NCBI GenBank assembly: GCA_002720865.1 | Contig: PBIO01000028.1 | Location: 20,438-84,437, forward strand | Origin: Halobacteriovorax sp. | Lineage (GTDB): Bacteria; Bdellovibrionota; Bacteriovoracia; Bacteriovoracales; Bacteriovoracaceae | Direction: 5' to 3' | Length of the DNA stretch: 64,000 bases | In this document: positions 1 through 7,474 of the stretch, piece after piece | Numbering within the stretch: the first letter of the stretch is position 1 | Layout: each line of letters begins with the position of its first letter | Notes under the pieces: generated by a model | Database searches by the model: none | Told to the model about the DNA's origin: nothing | What the model saw: the letters and a program-made list of their open reading frames with translations, nothing else | Program-made: the position numbers and the translations under genes

Positions 1-27
1 ATTATGTACGCTCCACCACTTAGATAA
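1..27 (+). CDS. aapJ: C-terminal end of an AapJ-like amino-acid-binding protein (partial)
   Basis: Frame 1 reads IMYAPPLR and then TAA at 25-27, so the window opens inside a gene that ends 6 nt before aapQ. General L-amino-acid-binding periplasmic proteins of the AapJ/BztA family typically end in a YAPP-x-R tail (from memory), and aapJ normally precedes aapQMP. Only eight residues are visible, so the call rests on that tail and the neighbours. It would be the periplasmic solute-binding component of the importer. Confidence 0.55.
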   Translation: MMYAPPLR

Positions 28-33
28 GGATAG

Positions 34-1203
34 GTGCTAGTGGAGGAAAGGACGCCCTTCTGGCAAGACCCCAAAAAAAGATCTCTTGTTTATCAAGGAG
101 TCACCCTCGCAATCGTCGGGGGTGTGGGCTACTATCTTTTTAAAAACACCCAGGCCAACTTAACCAGACAAAATATTGCCTCCGGCTTTGGGTTTTTATC
201 TCAAGAAGCTGGTTTTGATATCTCTGAATCAGTGATTGATTATTTTTCAGATGAGTCCTATGGAAAAGCATTAAAAGTAGGTTTTTTAAATACTTTAAAG
301 GTAAGTGTTGTTGGCAATGTCTTTGCTGTGCTTCTTGGCGGTCTTGTTGGAATACTAAGTATTTCTTCGAATTGGTTAGTTTCAAGAATCTCTCGCGGTT
401 ACGTGGAGATGGTTAGAAATGTTCCTCTGCTGCTTCAGCTTTTCTTTTGGTATACCTTATTTTCAGAAATTTTTCCTAGTGTAAGACAGGCCTATAATCC
501 AATGCCTGGAGTTTTTGTCTCAAATAGGGGAGTCGTTATTCCTGCCTTTGAAGCCCATCCTGTTTGGACCTGGGTCCTTCTTACAATTTTAGGGACAGTG
601 GTTGTTATAATCCCTCTTATTTTTAGCTGGGGCAAAAAACAAAAAGAAGAATTTGGAATTGAAAGACCCACTGAATGGATAATGGGAGCAGCACTGATTT
701 TACTCCCTCTTATTGTTTGGATGATTGGTGGGATGCCTACCAAGTTTGAAGTTCCTTCACTGCAAGGCTTTAACTTTAAAGGCGGCTTTACTCTCTCCCC
801 GGAATATATCTCTTTATTACTGGGGCTAGTTCTTTATACGGGAGCTTTTATTGCCGAAATTGTGAGAGCGGGAATTCTTTCTGTAAATAAAGGTCAGTGG
901 GAAGCTTCAGAGGCCCTTGGTTTAAGTGGCTGGAGAACTCTGACTCTTGTGATTATTCCTCAAGCTTTAAGAGTTATTATCCCACCGCTTACGTCGCAGC
1001 TTCTAAATTTAACAAAGAACTCTTCTTTAGCTGTGGCCATTGCCTATCCTGATTTTGTTTCCGTCGCCAATACGAGTTTGAATCAAACGGGGCAGGCGAT
1101 TGAGATGGTAGGGCTGATTATGCTTGTTTACTTAACATTTAGTTTAACAACTTCATTTGCCATGAATTGGTATAATAAAAAAATAAAGCTTACGGAGCGT
1201 TAG
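34..1203 (+). CDS. aapQ: General L-amino-acid ABC transporter permease AapQ
   Basis: A 389-aa inner-membrane permease of the polar amino-acid uptake family. It has an N-terminal TM at about residues 18-38, a TM block from about 80, and a second block from about 255 that includes the ABC-coupling EAA loop (SEALGLSG followed by IIPQALR). The long insert between the blocks is typical of AapQ/BztB rather than of the short HisQ-type permeases. The start is GTG at 34, preceded by AAGGA; a second GTG lies two codons on. It overlaps aapM by 1 nt (TAGTG). It should pair with AapM to form the translocation pore. Confidence 0.93.
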   Translation: MLVEERTPFWQDPKKRSLVYQGVTLAIVGGVGYYLFKNTQANLTRQNIASGFGFLSQEAGFDISESVIDYFSDESYGKALKVGFLNTLKVSVVGNVFAVLLGGLVGILSISSNWLVSRISRGYVEMVRNVPLLLQLFFWYTLFSEIFPSVRQAYNPMPGVFVSNRGVVIPAFEAHPVWTWVLLTILGTVVVIIPLIFSWGKKQKEEFGIERPTEWIMGAALILLPLIVWMIGGMPTKFEVPSLQGFNFKGGFTLSPEYISLLLGLVLYTGAFIAEIVRAGILSVNKGQWEASEALGLSGWRTLTLVIIPQALRVIIPPLTSQLLNLTKNSSLAVAIAYPDFVSVANTSLNQTGQAIEMVGLIMLVYLTFSLTTSFAMNWYNKKIKLTER

Positions 1204-2309
1204 TGGTTTATAAATTTACGAAAAACCCAGAAAAAAGAACGCTTCCACGAATGGAGGCTATGGCCAAGTGGATGAAGAAAAATCTTTTCTCCACTAAGGC
1301 CAATACAGTTCTCTCTCTTTTTTTAATCGCAGGTTTAATTAAAATTTTCACGCCAATTTTTACTTGGCTTTTTGTGGATGCTACTTGGATAGGAGATGCT
1401 GCCGCTTGCCGAGAGGGAAGTGGTGCCTGTTTAGCTTTTATTAATGAGAAGTTCACTTATATTATTTTTGGTCCTTATCCAAGAGAAGAGGTCTGGAGAC
1501 CAGCTCTCACTATGTTTCTTATGTTCGCTCTTTTGTGGTGGTCAAAAGAGCCAAGTCGTTGGAGCAAGAAGCTTATAAAGTGGTGGGCAGGTTTTGTGAT
1601 TCTGGGCTGGATACTTATGAGTGGAGGCCTTGGGCTTGCTCCCGTAAAAAGTACGTCTTGGGGTGGATTACCCCTAACACTAGTTCTCTCTTTTGTAGGA
1701 ATTTTTATTAGCTACCCATTTGGAATTGCGTTAGCTCTTGGTAGAAGAAGTCAGATGCCTTTTATTAAAAGTATCTGTGTTATTTATATTGAACTTATAC
1801 GTGGGGTTCCAATGATCTCACTCTTATTTATGAGTTCAGTGATGTTTCCTCTTTTTCTGCCTGAAGGAGTAAGCATTGATAAACTTCTTAGAGCGCAAGT
1901 TGCCATCATAATGTTTATCTCCGCTTATATGGCAGAGGTTGTTCGCGGGGGCCTCGCTGCTATTCCGAAGGGGCAATATGAGGCAGCCGATGCTTTAGGT
2001 TTGAATTACTTTCAAACCATGAGGTTTATAATTCTTCCTCAGGCCTTAAAAATCGTCATTCCTCCATCAGTGAACACGGCCATTGGAATGTTAAAAGATA
2101 CATCCCTTGTCATCATTATTGCTTTGTTTGATTTATTATCGACTACAAAGGCATCTTTGAAAGATCCTGAGTGGTTAGGTTTCTCAGTTGAGGGTTATCT
2201 TTTCGCTGCCTTTATTTATTTTATTCTCTGTTTTTCCATGGGCAAATATGCACGAAGATTAGAAGTAGAGTTTCACCGAGGTCATAAGAACCGAGAGGTA
2301 CAGATATGA
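1203..2309 (+). CDS. aapM: General L-amino-acid ABC transporter permease AapM
   Basis: A 368-aa permease, the second pore subunit. Several TM segments precede the conserved block from about residue 150 ([14 protein letters not shown]). The EAA loop reads [10 protein letters not shown] and ends in ILPQALK. The N-terminal 60 residues, with an extra TM and a short periplasmic Cys-containing loop, match the long N-terminus of AapM/BztC. The start is GTG at 1203, inside the aapQ stop. Its end overlaps the aapP start by 4 nt (ATGA), so the three genes are translationally coupled. Confidence 0.93.
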   Translation: MVYKFTKNPEKRTLPRMEAMAKWMKKNLFSTKANTVLSLFLIAGLIKIFTPIFTWLFVDATWIGDAAACREGSGACLAFINEKFTYIIFGPYPREEVWRPALTMFLMFALLWWSKEPSRWSKKLIKWWAGFVILGWILMSGGLGLAPVKSTSWGGLPLTLVLSFVGIFISYPFGIALALGRRSQMPFIKSICVIYIELIRGVPMISLLFMSSVMFPLFLPEGVSIDKLLRAQVAIIMFISAYMAEVVRGGLAAIPKGQYEAADALGLNYFQTMRFIILPQALKIVIPPSVNTAIGMLKDTSLVIIIALFDLLSTTKASLKDPEWLGFSVEGYLFAAFIYFILCFSMGKYARRLEVEFHRGHKNREVQI

Positions 2310-3046
2310 GTACAAATCCAATTATTGAAATGAAGAATATGAATAAATGGTTTGACGACTTTCATGTTCTAAAAAATATAAACTTTAAAGTAACTAACGG
2401 TGAAAAAATTGTTATTTGCGGTCCATCGGGGTCTGGTAAATCTACGCTTATTAGATGTATTAACCGACTTGAAGTTCATCAGAATGGAAAGATAATTGTT
2501 GATGGAACTGAGCTTACAAATAATTTAAAAAATATCGAAAAAATTCGCGCTGAAGTAGGAATGTGCTTTCAGCATTTCAATCTATTTCCACATTTAAGTA
2601 TTGTAGAAAACTTAGCACTAGCTCCAATGTGGGTTAGAAAAGAAAGTAAAAAAGAGGCCGTCGAAAGGGCCATGCATTTTCTTGAAAAAGTGAAGATTTC
2701 AGATCAAGCGCTAAAATACCCTGGGCAACTTTCTGGTGGTCAACAGCAAAGGGTGGCCATTGCCAGGGCCCTTTGTATGAAGCCTAAAATTATGCTCTTC
2801 GATGAGCCAACCTCAGCCTTAGATCCGGAGATGGTTAAAGAAGTGCTCGATGTAATGGTAAGTCTGGCTGAGGAAGGGATGACTATGCTTTGTGTAACCC
2901 ATGAAATGGGTTTTGCCAGACAAGTGGCAGACAGAGTCGTCTTTATGGATGACGGGCAAATCGTGGAAGAGGCCAAGCCGGACGAGTTCTTTGATAATCC
3001 AAAACATGAGCGATCTAAGGAATTTCTTTCCCAAATCCTTCATTAG
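2306..3046 (+). CDS. aapP: Amino-acid ABC transporter ATP-binding protein AapP
   Basis: A 246-aa cytoplasmic ATPase that drives the AapQM permease. It shows Walker A (GPSGSGKST), the Q-loop ([10 protein letters not shown]), the ABC signature ([15 protein letters not shown]), Walker B ([13 protein letters not shown]) and the switch histidine (CVTHEMGFA). Its length and motifs are those of GlnQ/HisP-type ATPases, and its place after aapQM fixes the substrate class. It is the last gene of the unit. The next gene is about 140 nt away and I see no strong terminator hairpin after it. Confidence 0.95.
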   Translation: MSTNPIIEMKNMNKWFDDFHVLKNINFKVTNGEKIVICGPSGSGKSTLIRCINRLEVHQNGKIIVDGTELTNNLKNIEKIRAEVGMCFQHFNLFPHLSIVENLALAPMWVRKESKKEAVERAMHFLEKVKISDQALKYPGQLSGGQQQRVAIARALCMKPKIMLFDEPTSALDPEMVKEVLDVMVSLAEEGMTMLCVTHEMGFARQVADRVVFMDDGQIVEEAKPDEFFDNPKHERSKEFLSQILH

Positions 3047-3190
3047 CCAAAAACCGTCTAGTCTTTAGACAGTATGTAAGAAGTACACAATTCCATGGAG
3101 TGCTTTATCCTAATTTCAGGTGGTTATAGCACTATTTCTGGCATTTTCTTTGCTTATTAAAAGGGAAAGATAATGAGAGGGGAAACCACC

Positions 3191-3901
3191 ATGAGAAAGC
3201 TACTTATAAGCTTTGTATTTACACTTCTAACTGCTCAAACGGCCTACGCTAATGCTGAGCAAACAAGAACTGAGCATTCAGTTAAACTCATTAAAACTTT
3301 TGAGGCCGATAAGGTCGACTCAGTTATTAATTCTAGTGTAAGTGCCATCAAGTGCGGTGAAGGCGTTAACCATGTTACCGAAGTTAATACTTCAGGGGAC
3401 GTTGTCGATAGAGGACCTGGTAGAGCGCCAGCTATAATTGCTGGAAAGAGTAAGCTTGAGAGCTTTAAAGAGCTTGTTGAAAAAGGTGAGTTTAGAGAAA
3501 AGTTCTACAATGAAGGGGATATCTACTCTTATAGCTCTGAGGTTATGAAGCCCGTTAGCGGTGTTCCTTTTGAAATGCATGTTAGAAGCTTTGAGCATGT
3601 CTTTAATAGAAAATCAAAAACAAAAGATCAGCCCTTTGAGCATGAGATGGGCCTAACTGAAGCTGAAGTTAAGGGAGCCCTTCTGGCAATTATGGCCAAA
3701 GCTGATGAGAGTTATCAAACTAAAGAGAAAGCTTTTGTTTTTAGAATTGATGAAAAGGCTTATTTAATAGATTTAGAACTTCCACTGATTGCTAATCCTG
3801 TTTATAAGCAAGACGTAACTACTGGAAATATTGATTATGGTTTTTCAAATGTAGTTCCTAGAACCAGTGAATTTGATCTGAATTTCGTCACAATGAAGTA
3901 G
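3191..3901 (+). CDS. Secreted protein of unknown function
   Basis: A 236-aa protein with a clear Sec signal peptide (MRKLLISFVFTLLTAQTAYA) and no other TM. The mature part is mixed charged and polar with one cysteine (CGEGVNHV) and no motif I recognise. Two starts are possible: ATG 3191 with AGGGG upstream (chosen) and ATG 3173 with AGGG upstream, which would lengthen the n-region by six residues. A terminator follows at 3941. The 3993 gene has a similar layout (signal peptide, exported, unknown), but I see no clear sequence relation. Confidence 0.7.
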   Translation: MRKLLISFVFTLLTAQTAYANAEQTRTEHSVKLIKTFEADKVDSVINSSVSAIKCGEGVNHVTEVNTSGDVVDRGPGRAPAIIAGKSKLESFKELVEKGEFREKFYNEGDIYSYSSEVMKPVSGVPFEMHVRSFEHVFNRKSKTKDQPFEHEMGLTEAEVKGALLAIMAKADESYQTKEKAFVFRIDEKAYLIDLELPLIANPVYKQDVTTGNIDYGFSNVVPRTSEFDLNFVTMK

Positions 3902-3940
3902 TCTTATTTTGTGACGATAATCAAAAGATAATTATTTCTT

Positions 3941-3967
3941 AAAGCCACCTTAGAGTGGCTTTTTTTG
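3941..3967 (+). terminator. Rho-independent terminator
   Basis: Perfect 8-bp stem AAAGCCAC / GTGGCTTT (3941-3948 and 3955-3962) with loop CTTAGA, running into TTTTTG. It ends the 3191-3901 gene and separates it from the next. Confidence 0.8.
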
Positions 3968-3992
3968 TTAGCTTCTCCTAACTGGAGATCTG

Positions 3993-4808
3993 ATGAAGAG
4001 AAGAATTTATGCCGTTTTGGTAGTACTTTGCCTTTTTAATGTATTGAACGTAAATGCTTCAACTTACACAAACTTAAAGGTTGAGCATTGTTCAAAGGAA
4101 GCAGTAGGTCCCTATGTTTACTCCAACGATTTTTCTTGGGGAATGAGCCTAAATCAAATTAAAGAAAAAAGCACCGAGATTTATAATTCTGGTAAGAGAT
4201 TAAGAAATAGAGCTTTCTTTGATGGCAAGAATGTCGTGATGCCTCTTTCTGTCTCTGGCGGTGATGCTCTTGTAAAACTTAGCCCGAGATTTTTAGAATC
4301 AGTTCAAAAGCATATTGAGGTTGGTTATAAAAGAGGTTATATCGACGCCGTTATTTTTCCGGATATGGGTCATAGTCATTTCTTTATCCCTAAAAAATAT
4401 TATGAAGAAGTTCTTGCTCCAATGCCAAACTCAAAAAGAGGGGAGAAGTATGAGCTAATGATCAACCACCCGGAGCTTAAGATTCTATACCATACAGCTG
4501 AACAGCTAACGATGTTGGACGAAAATAAGAAGCCTCTCCCTGATAGAATGTTACAGTGGCGTTTCTATACTAGAAATCTTGTTGGAGATAATAAAGCATT
4601 AGGACGAGTTGAGCTTCTCCATGAAACTGACTCAAGTCATAATACAGGTAGAGATTACGATGATAATCACCGCTACTGGGGACATGGGTTTAATCTTAGT
4701 GCTTCTAAAGAGGGATGTTTTTCCTTCACTAAAAACGGCAAGACTTTTTATTTTGATTTAAGTTTTGATGATTTAACGAGTTCTTCGACTGACGGCTGGG
4801 ACTTCTAA
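3993..4808 (+). CDS. Secreted protein of unknown function
   Basis: A 271-aa exported protein. The signal peptide runs MKRRIYAVLVVLCLFNVLNVNA, with cleavage likely after residue 22. The mature part has a cysteine near its start and another near the C-terminus (EGCFSFTKNG), which could pair. It is rich in His and aromatic residues (DMGHSHFFIP, DYDDNHRYWGHGF), suggestive of metal or ligand binding but not diagnostic. CTGGAG precedes the ATG. The gene ends just before a bidirectional terminator shared with the converging lipoprotein gene. I do not recognise the family. Confidence 0.75.
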   Translation: MKRRIYAVLVVLCLFNVLNVNASTYTNLKVEHCSKEAVGPYVYSNDFSWGMSLNQIKEKSTEIYNSGKRLRNRAFFDGKNVVMPLSVSGGDALVKLSPRFLESVQKHIEVGYKRGYIDAVIFPDMGHSHFFIPKKYYEEVLAPMPNSKRGEKYELMINHPELKILYHTAEQLTMLDENKKPLPDRMLQWRFYTRNLVGDNKALGRVELLHETDSSHNTGRDYDDNHRYWGHGFNLSASKEGCFSFTKNGKTFYFDLSFDDLTSSSTDGWDF

Positions 4809-4810
4809 AG

Positions 4811-4867
4811 AAGTTTAGGTGCTCACTTTGTCAGGTCGTCCAGAACCCGTGAGCACCAAAACTTTTA
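4811..4867. terminator. Bidirectional terminator between convergent genes
   Basis: Perfect 9-bp stem GGTGCTCAC (4818-4826) / GTGAGCACC (4849-4857), extended across one A/A mismatch by AAGTTT / AAACTT, with a 22-nt loop. It has a T-run on its plus side and the complementary A-rich flank on the other, so it can end transcription from both sides. Confidence 0.7.
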
Positions 4868-5074
4868 ACGGTTATTATCGCGCTTATTTTCTTCGAACTT
4901 TTCAGATTCGTAGTTAGCAATATCGCGGTAGCCGTGCTTTTTTTCTAACCATGCATTATCATTTTGTTCCTTATGCTCAATTGCATATGGGTCTTGAAAT
5001 AGGGCACATCCTTGTCCGAAAAGAACAATTCCGAGCATTCCAGTGATAACAAGTAGGCTCAATACTTTCTTCAT
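4865..5074 (-). CDS. Small putative lipoprotein
   Basis: A 69-aa protein. A basic n-region (MKK), a hydrophobic core and LFGQGC suggest a lipobox with Cys23 as the acylated residue, though Gly-Gln-Gly before Cys is only an approximate lipobox. The mature 47 residues are short, charged and hydrophilic (DNAWLEKKHGYRDIANYESE). An excellent GGAGGG lies 4 nt before the ATG. It is monocistronic, converges on 3993-4808 and is divergent from the small gene at 5262. Function unknown. Confidence 0.65.
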   Translation of the reverse strand: MKKVLSLLVITGMLGIVLFGQGCALFQDPYAIEHKEQNDNAWLEKKHGYRDIANYESEKFEENKRDNNR

Positions 5075-5146
5075 AATCCCTCCTTGGGGTTAGGGTTGCA
5101 GGTTGAAGCGTATATCTACCTATCGGTGCTCAGGGGGGAAATGAGA

Positions 5147-5160
5147 GGGACCTAGGTCCC
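5147..5160. repeat. 14-bp perfect palindrome
   Basis: GGGACCTAGGTCCC is its own reverse complement. It lies between the divergent genes at 5074 (minus) and 5262 (plus), as a dimeric repressor operator would. Further hairpin-forming sequence follows: GGCA/TGCC at 5164-5176 and the 5184 element. No known operator or riboswitch was recognised. Confidence 0.5.
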
Positions 5161-5183
5161 ATAGGCAGCTTTTGCCGGATTCT

Positions 5184-5197
5184 TGGGTGAAAACCCA
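5184..5197. repeat. Small hairpin with GAAA tetraloop
   Basis: TGGGT-GAAA-ACCCA forms a 5-bp stem closed by a GNRA-type loop. It lies upstream of the sigma-28-like promoter at 5228, so it would not be in that transcript. It may belong to an unannotated RNA or be a protein-binding site. Confidence 0.35.
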
Positions 5198-5227
5198 TTA
5201 AAACGTGAAGAAATCTTAAAAAAAGAC

Positions 5228-5254
5228 TAAAGTTTTAGGAAAAATACCCGACAA
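5228..5254 (+). promoter_or_regulatory. Sigma-28 (FliA)-like promoter
   Basis: TAAAGTTT (5228-5235), spacer of 11 nt, CCCGACAA (5247-5254). The E. coli FliA consensus is TAAAGTTT-N11-GCCGATAA, so the -35 is perfect, the spacing ideal and the -10 matches at 6 of 8. Initiation about 7 nt past the -10 falls on or next to the ATG at 5262, which predicts a leaderless mRNA. Confidence 0.65.
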
Positions 5255-5261
5255 GATTAGT

Positions 5262-5444
5262 ATGGAACTCGACAATCAAAGGCTTTTAACTTTCATCACA
5301 ACAATTGGCCTCTTGGTAACTATCGTGACAACCCTAACACTGCCTTCCCTAGATTGGGGTGAAGAAAAGAAGGTTGATCCTGTCGCTAAAAAAGAAGTTT
5401 TTTTAGAATATAAAATTCCTAAAAGGTTAAGTTCAACTAACTAA
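5262..5444 (+). CDS. Small single-TM membrane protein, probably leaderless
   Basis: A 60-aa protein. A short N-terminus is followed by one TM helix at about residues 9-29 (FITTIGLLVTIVTTLTLP), then a charged, Lys-rich tail. No Shine-Dalgarno sequence precedes the ATG, which would normally argue against a gene. However, a near-consensus sigma-28 promoter ends 7 nt upstream, so the message should begin at the ATG. That makes a real leaderless gene plausible and suggests expression with motility genes. Function unknown. Confidence 0.5.
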   Translation: MELDNQRLLTFITTIGLLVTIVTTLTLPSLDWGEEKKVDPVAKKEVFLEYKIPKRLSSTN

Positions 5445-5658
5445 GACTTTAGAATCCAAGTTTCATTTTTCTTTTTATCAAAACAGTCCGTTTACAAACT
5501 CAGTTTTTCATGAGAAAAAAATAAGTTTATTACTACTCGTTGCTTGTTTTTTTTGAAATTTAATTGGGATTTACTTAGAGAAATGCTTAATACAATAACA
5601 ATTTATCTAAGTTTCGATTAAAGGTCAAGGCTAATAGCAACAATACACCGGAGGTTTC
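5445..5658. other. AT-rich intergenic stretch without a recognised gene
   Basis: About 214 nt of very AT-rich DNA between two small genes. It should hold the promoter of the 5659 gene. TACAAT near 5591 could be a -10 box, but no good -35 accompanies it at standard spacing. No hairpin with a T-run and no other ORF was seen. Confidence 0.4.
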
Positions 5659-5835
5659 ATGGTTTTCATGAAAAGGTATTTCTTTGTCTTTAAAATTGCT
5701 TCATTTTTAGACTTGAACCTATTCAGAATTAAAAAAAGTCCTAGAAAGGGATTTTTAAACCAAAAAGAAAAAGAGGAGTTTCTTCTCCAAAGGGAGGCCA
5801 TTAAGGCCTCTCAGTACAACAGACTTCCGTTGTAA
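5659..5835 (+). CDS. Small basic protein (58 aa)
   Basis: An uninterrupted 58-codon frame opening at ATG 5659 (MVFMKRYFFVFKIASF...) and closing at TAA 5833-5835. GGAGG lies 4 nt before the ATG, one of the strongest Shine-Dalgarno sequences in this region and the main support for translation. The N-terminal 20 residues are hydrophobic and aromatic with basic flanks; the rest is strongly charged (KSPRKGFLNQ, KEKEEFL). An alternative start is ATG 5668. No family recognised. The next gene's promoter begins four bases after its stop. Confidence 0.5.
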   Translation: MVFMKRYFFVFKIASFLDLNLFRIKKSPRKGFLNQKEKEEFLLQREAIKASQYNRLPL

Positions 5836-5838
5836 GGG

Positions 5839-5866
5839 TAAAGTTTAAGCTTCATGCCTCCGATAA
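5839..5866 (+). promoter_or_regulatory. Sigma-28 (FliA)-like promoter
   Basis: TAAAGTTT (5839-5846), 12-nt spacer, TCCGATAA (5859-5866). The -35 is perfect and the -10 matches the FliA consensus at 7 of 8, with one extra spacer base. Initiation 7 nt past the -10 coincides with the A of the ATG at 5873. Confidence 0.65.
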
Positions 5867-5876
5867 GGAGGCATGA
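5852..5876 (+). promoter_or_regulatory. Hairpin enclosing the GGAGG and ATG of the 5873 gene
   Basis: TCATGCCTCC / GGAGGCATGA with loop GATAA forms a perfect stem of at least 10 bp, which would bury GGAGG (5867-5871) and the ATG (5873) in any read-through transcript from the upstream gene. GGAGG is only 1 nt from the ATG, too close for normal use. If transcription starts at the ATG from the sigma-28 site, this hairpin is absent from the mRNA. Confidence 0.5.
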
Positions 5877-6106
5877 ACTTTGAAACAGTTAAAACATTAA
5901 AAGGTGAATTTGTCGTTATCCTTGAAGAAACAAAGGATGGTGGGTACCTCTGTGTTTATCCTAAAGGTGAACAGATTATTCTTGCTCCTACTGAGCTTGA
6001 TCAAGATTCATTTTCCGAATATTCAGAGGATGATATGAGAGTGACGATCAAGCAAAGACAGGCGTTAAAGAATTATTTTCCAGATGATTTTTCTAAAGTG
6101 GCTTAA
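5873..6106 (+). CDS. Small acidic protein of unknown function, probably leaderless
   Basis: A 77-aa soluble acidic protein with no signal peptide. The first half looks like a small beta fold (GEFVVILEETKDGGYLCVYPKG); the second is acidic and ends in a helix (IKQRQALKNYFPDDF). The only start in frame is ATG 5873, since TAA lies nine bases before it. GGAGG sits 1 nt upstream, too close to act as a ribosome site, while a strong sigma-28-like promoter places the transcript start at the ATG. It overlaps the converging gene by 4 nt. Family not recognised. Confidence 0.6.
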   Translation: MNFETVKTLKGEFVVILEETKDGGYLCVYPKGEQIILAPTELDQDSFSEYSEDDMRVTIKQRQALKNYFPDDFSKVA

Positions 6107-6597
6107 CGAAGTTTTCTTTTAACACAGTTAATGATGCTTCTATCTACCCAAGGTTGTCCGACTTTATCCTGACAGCTATCTAATACGTTTTGGGTAAAAG
6201 CGTGACAGTCATTTTCATTTTTAAATCTAGAATCTTTTCTTTTTGCCATACAGAAAAAACTCATATTTTGAGAGATCTCTATTTGGAGCTCTTTTACTTT
6301 CTCCGCACCTAGTGCAGGCTTTACAGGTCTCTTGCGTTTTACGACCTTTCGCTTTTTATAGTACCGGGTTTTTTTTCGAGTTACTTTTGAACGTCTAAGG
6401 GCCTTTCTTTTACTTTGGATTTTTTTCCAATTGTCCCAGCGTAGTTTTTTATATAGCTCAATCGCTTTTTCTTTTTCAATCTCTTCAAAACTCTTTTCAA
6501 CATCTGCAGAATAGGTTTTTGTAGAGTTTCTCTTCTTTCCCGTTTGAGCACAGGAAAGAAGTAGGAAAAATATTAAAAGAAGAGAAAAGTAGCGCAT
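6103..6597 (-). CDS. Highly basic putative lipoprotein, coupled to endonuclease I
   Basis: A 164-aa protein with a signal peptide ending in a good lipobox (LLLLSC, Cys16). The mature part has a strongly basic middle (KKTRYYKKRKVVKRKRPVK and flanking Lys/Arg) and a C-terminal domain with four cysteines (FFCMAKRK, NDCHAF, DSCQD, INCVKRK) that could form two disulfides. Its ATG overlaps the TAA of the endonuclease gene by one base, so the two are translated together. A membrane-anchored polycation could hold nucleic acid near the nuclease; this is inference. Family not recognised. Confidence 0.7.
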   Translation of the reverse strand: MRYFSLLLIFFLLLSCAQTGKKRNSTKTYSADVEKSFEEIEKEKAIELYKKLRWDNWKKIQSKRKALRRSKVTRKKTRYYKKRKVVKRKRPVKPALGAEKVKELQIEISQNMSFFCMAKRKDSRFKNENDCHAFTQNVLDSCQDKVGQPWVDRSIINCVKRKLR

Positions 6598-7349
6598 TAG
6601 TAGTTTTTAATTCTGTAGACCCATTTCGGATAATCTATAAATGGATTTCTATTTCCTTGAAACTTTTCAACTAAGTCATTTCTCTTTCTTTCAAAAGAGT
6701 CGACTGGGTCTGACTCGTGCCATTTTCTTAAGTAACGTTCTTCGGCGTCGTCAATTTCGATATTGTATCTAACGGAAAAGTAAAATAAGGCCCGGGCAAC
6801 ATTACCGCGGTGGTTAGCTGGGGGTTCAAAAGCTAAGTACTCTGAAAATCGACCAGAGCCATACTTTGAAGCTGAACAGTTTCTAAGAGGCTTTCCCTCT
6901 ACCATTGAGAACAGATGATTTTTTCTTGTGCTATTTGCTCTAGAGTCTGTGGGGTAGAGGTGATGAAGATCTGTTAGTTGTTTGTTCTTACTTTCATTGG
7001 GATTGAAACGCGACTTAGGCCAAGTATGCTCGCAATTAATAATGGCATGATTTGGAATTCTACCTGGGCCAACTCCGTCTTTAGATCCGATCTCTTTTTT
7101 ACAATAGACTTCTTTAACAAAGTACTTCTTTCCAGATTTTTGAAGATGAATATTTCCGAAAAGTTCAATTCTCGCTTGTTTGTAACTAATCCCTCCACGG
7201 TGAGTATTTGAGAGGTGTTCGTATAGCTCTTCTTCAAAGCTTCCAGATTCTTTAATAACTTGTGAGGGATAATAGTCTTCTAAGTCAGCATAGGCAGATA
7301 CTGAGCTCAAAAATAATGAGACGATAAAAATTTGTTTTAGCAGCGACAT
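6597..7349 (-). CDS. endA: Secreted endonuclease I family nuclease
   Basis: A 250-aa protein with a Sec signal peptide (MSLLKQIFIVSLFLSSVSAYA). It carries the endonuclease I / NucM signature: CEHTWPKSRF with the catalytic His, followed by DLHHLYPTDSRANSTRKNHL with the metal-binding residues. Length is close to E. coli EndA (235 aa). These enzymes make double-strand breaks in DNA in the periplasm or medium. In a predator the likely substrate is prey DNA; this is inference. Transcribed first in a two-gene unit with the basic lipoprotein. Confidence 0.9.
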   Translation of the reverse strand: MSLLKQIFIVSLFLSSVSAYADLEDYYPSQVIKESGSFEEELYEHLSNTHRGGISYKQARIELFGNIHLQKSGKKYFVKEVYCKKEIGSKDGVGPGRIPNHAIINCEHTWPKSRFNPNESKNKQLTDLHHLYPTDSRANSTRKNHLFSMVEGKPLRNCSASKYGSGRFSEYLAFEPPANHRGNVARALFYFSVRYNIEIDDAEERYLRKWHESDPVDSFERKRNDLVEKFQGNRNPFIDYPKWVYRIKNY

Positions 7350-7408
7350 TCCATTCCGTCCTTGGATTGGGTTAGGCTTTAAGGATAGTTCGGAAAACTG
7401 GAACTGCC

Positions 7409-7441
7409 AAAAAAAGAAAGCCCGAGTTTTTCACTCGGGCT
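7409..7441 (-). terminator. Rho-independent terminator
   Basis: Read on the minus strand, a 9-bp stem AGCCCGAGT / ACTCGGGCT with loop GAAAAA is followed by TTCTTTTTTT. It ends the phospholipase D-family gene at 7475 and separates it from endonuclease I. Confidence 0.85.
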
Positions 7442-7474
7442 GCCTCGCATATATAGTAAATTTAATTAATTAAA

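Noticed and set aside
3056..3070. GTCTA/TAGAC hairpin after aapP as a terminator
   Set aside because: Stem of 5 bp without a T-run; too weak to call.
5100..5260. A known riboswitch (c-di-GMP, preQ1, SAM)
   Set aside because: Stems are present, but none of the conserved loop sequences of those classes could be matched.
5794..5810. GAGGCC-ATTAA-GGCCTC hairpin as a terminator
   Set aside because: Lies inside the 58-aa frame and has no T-run.
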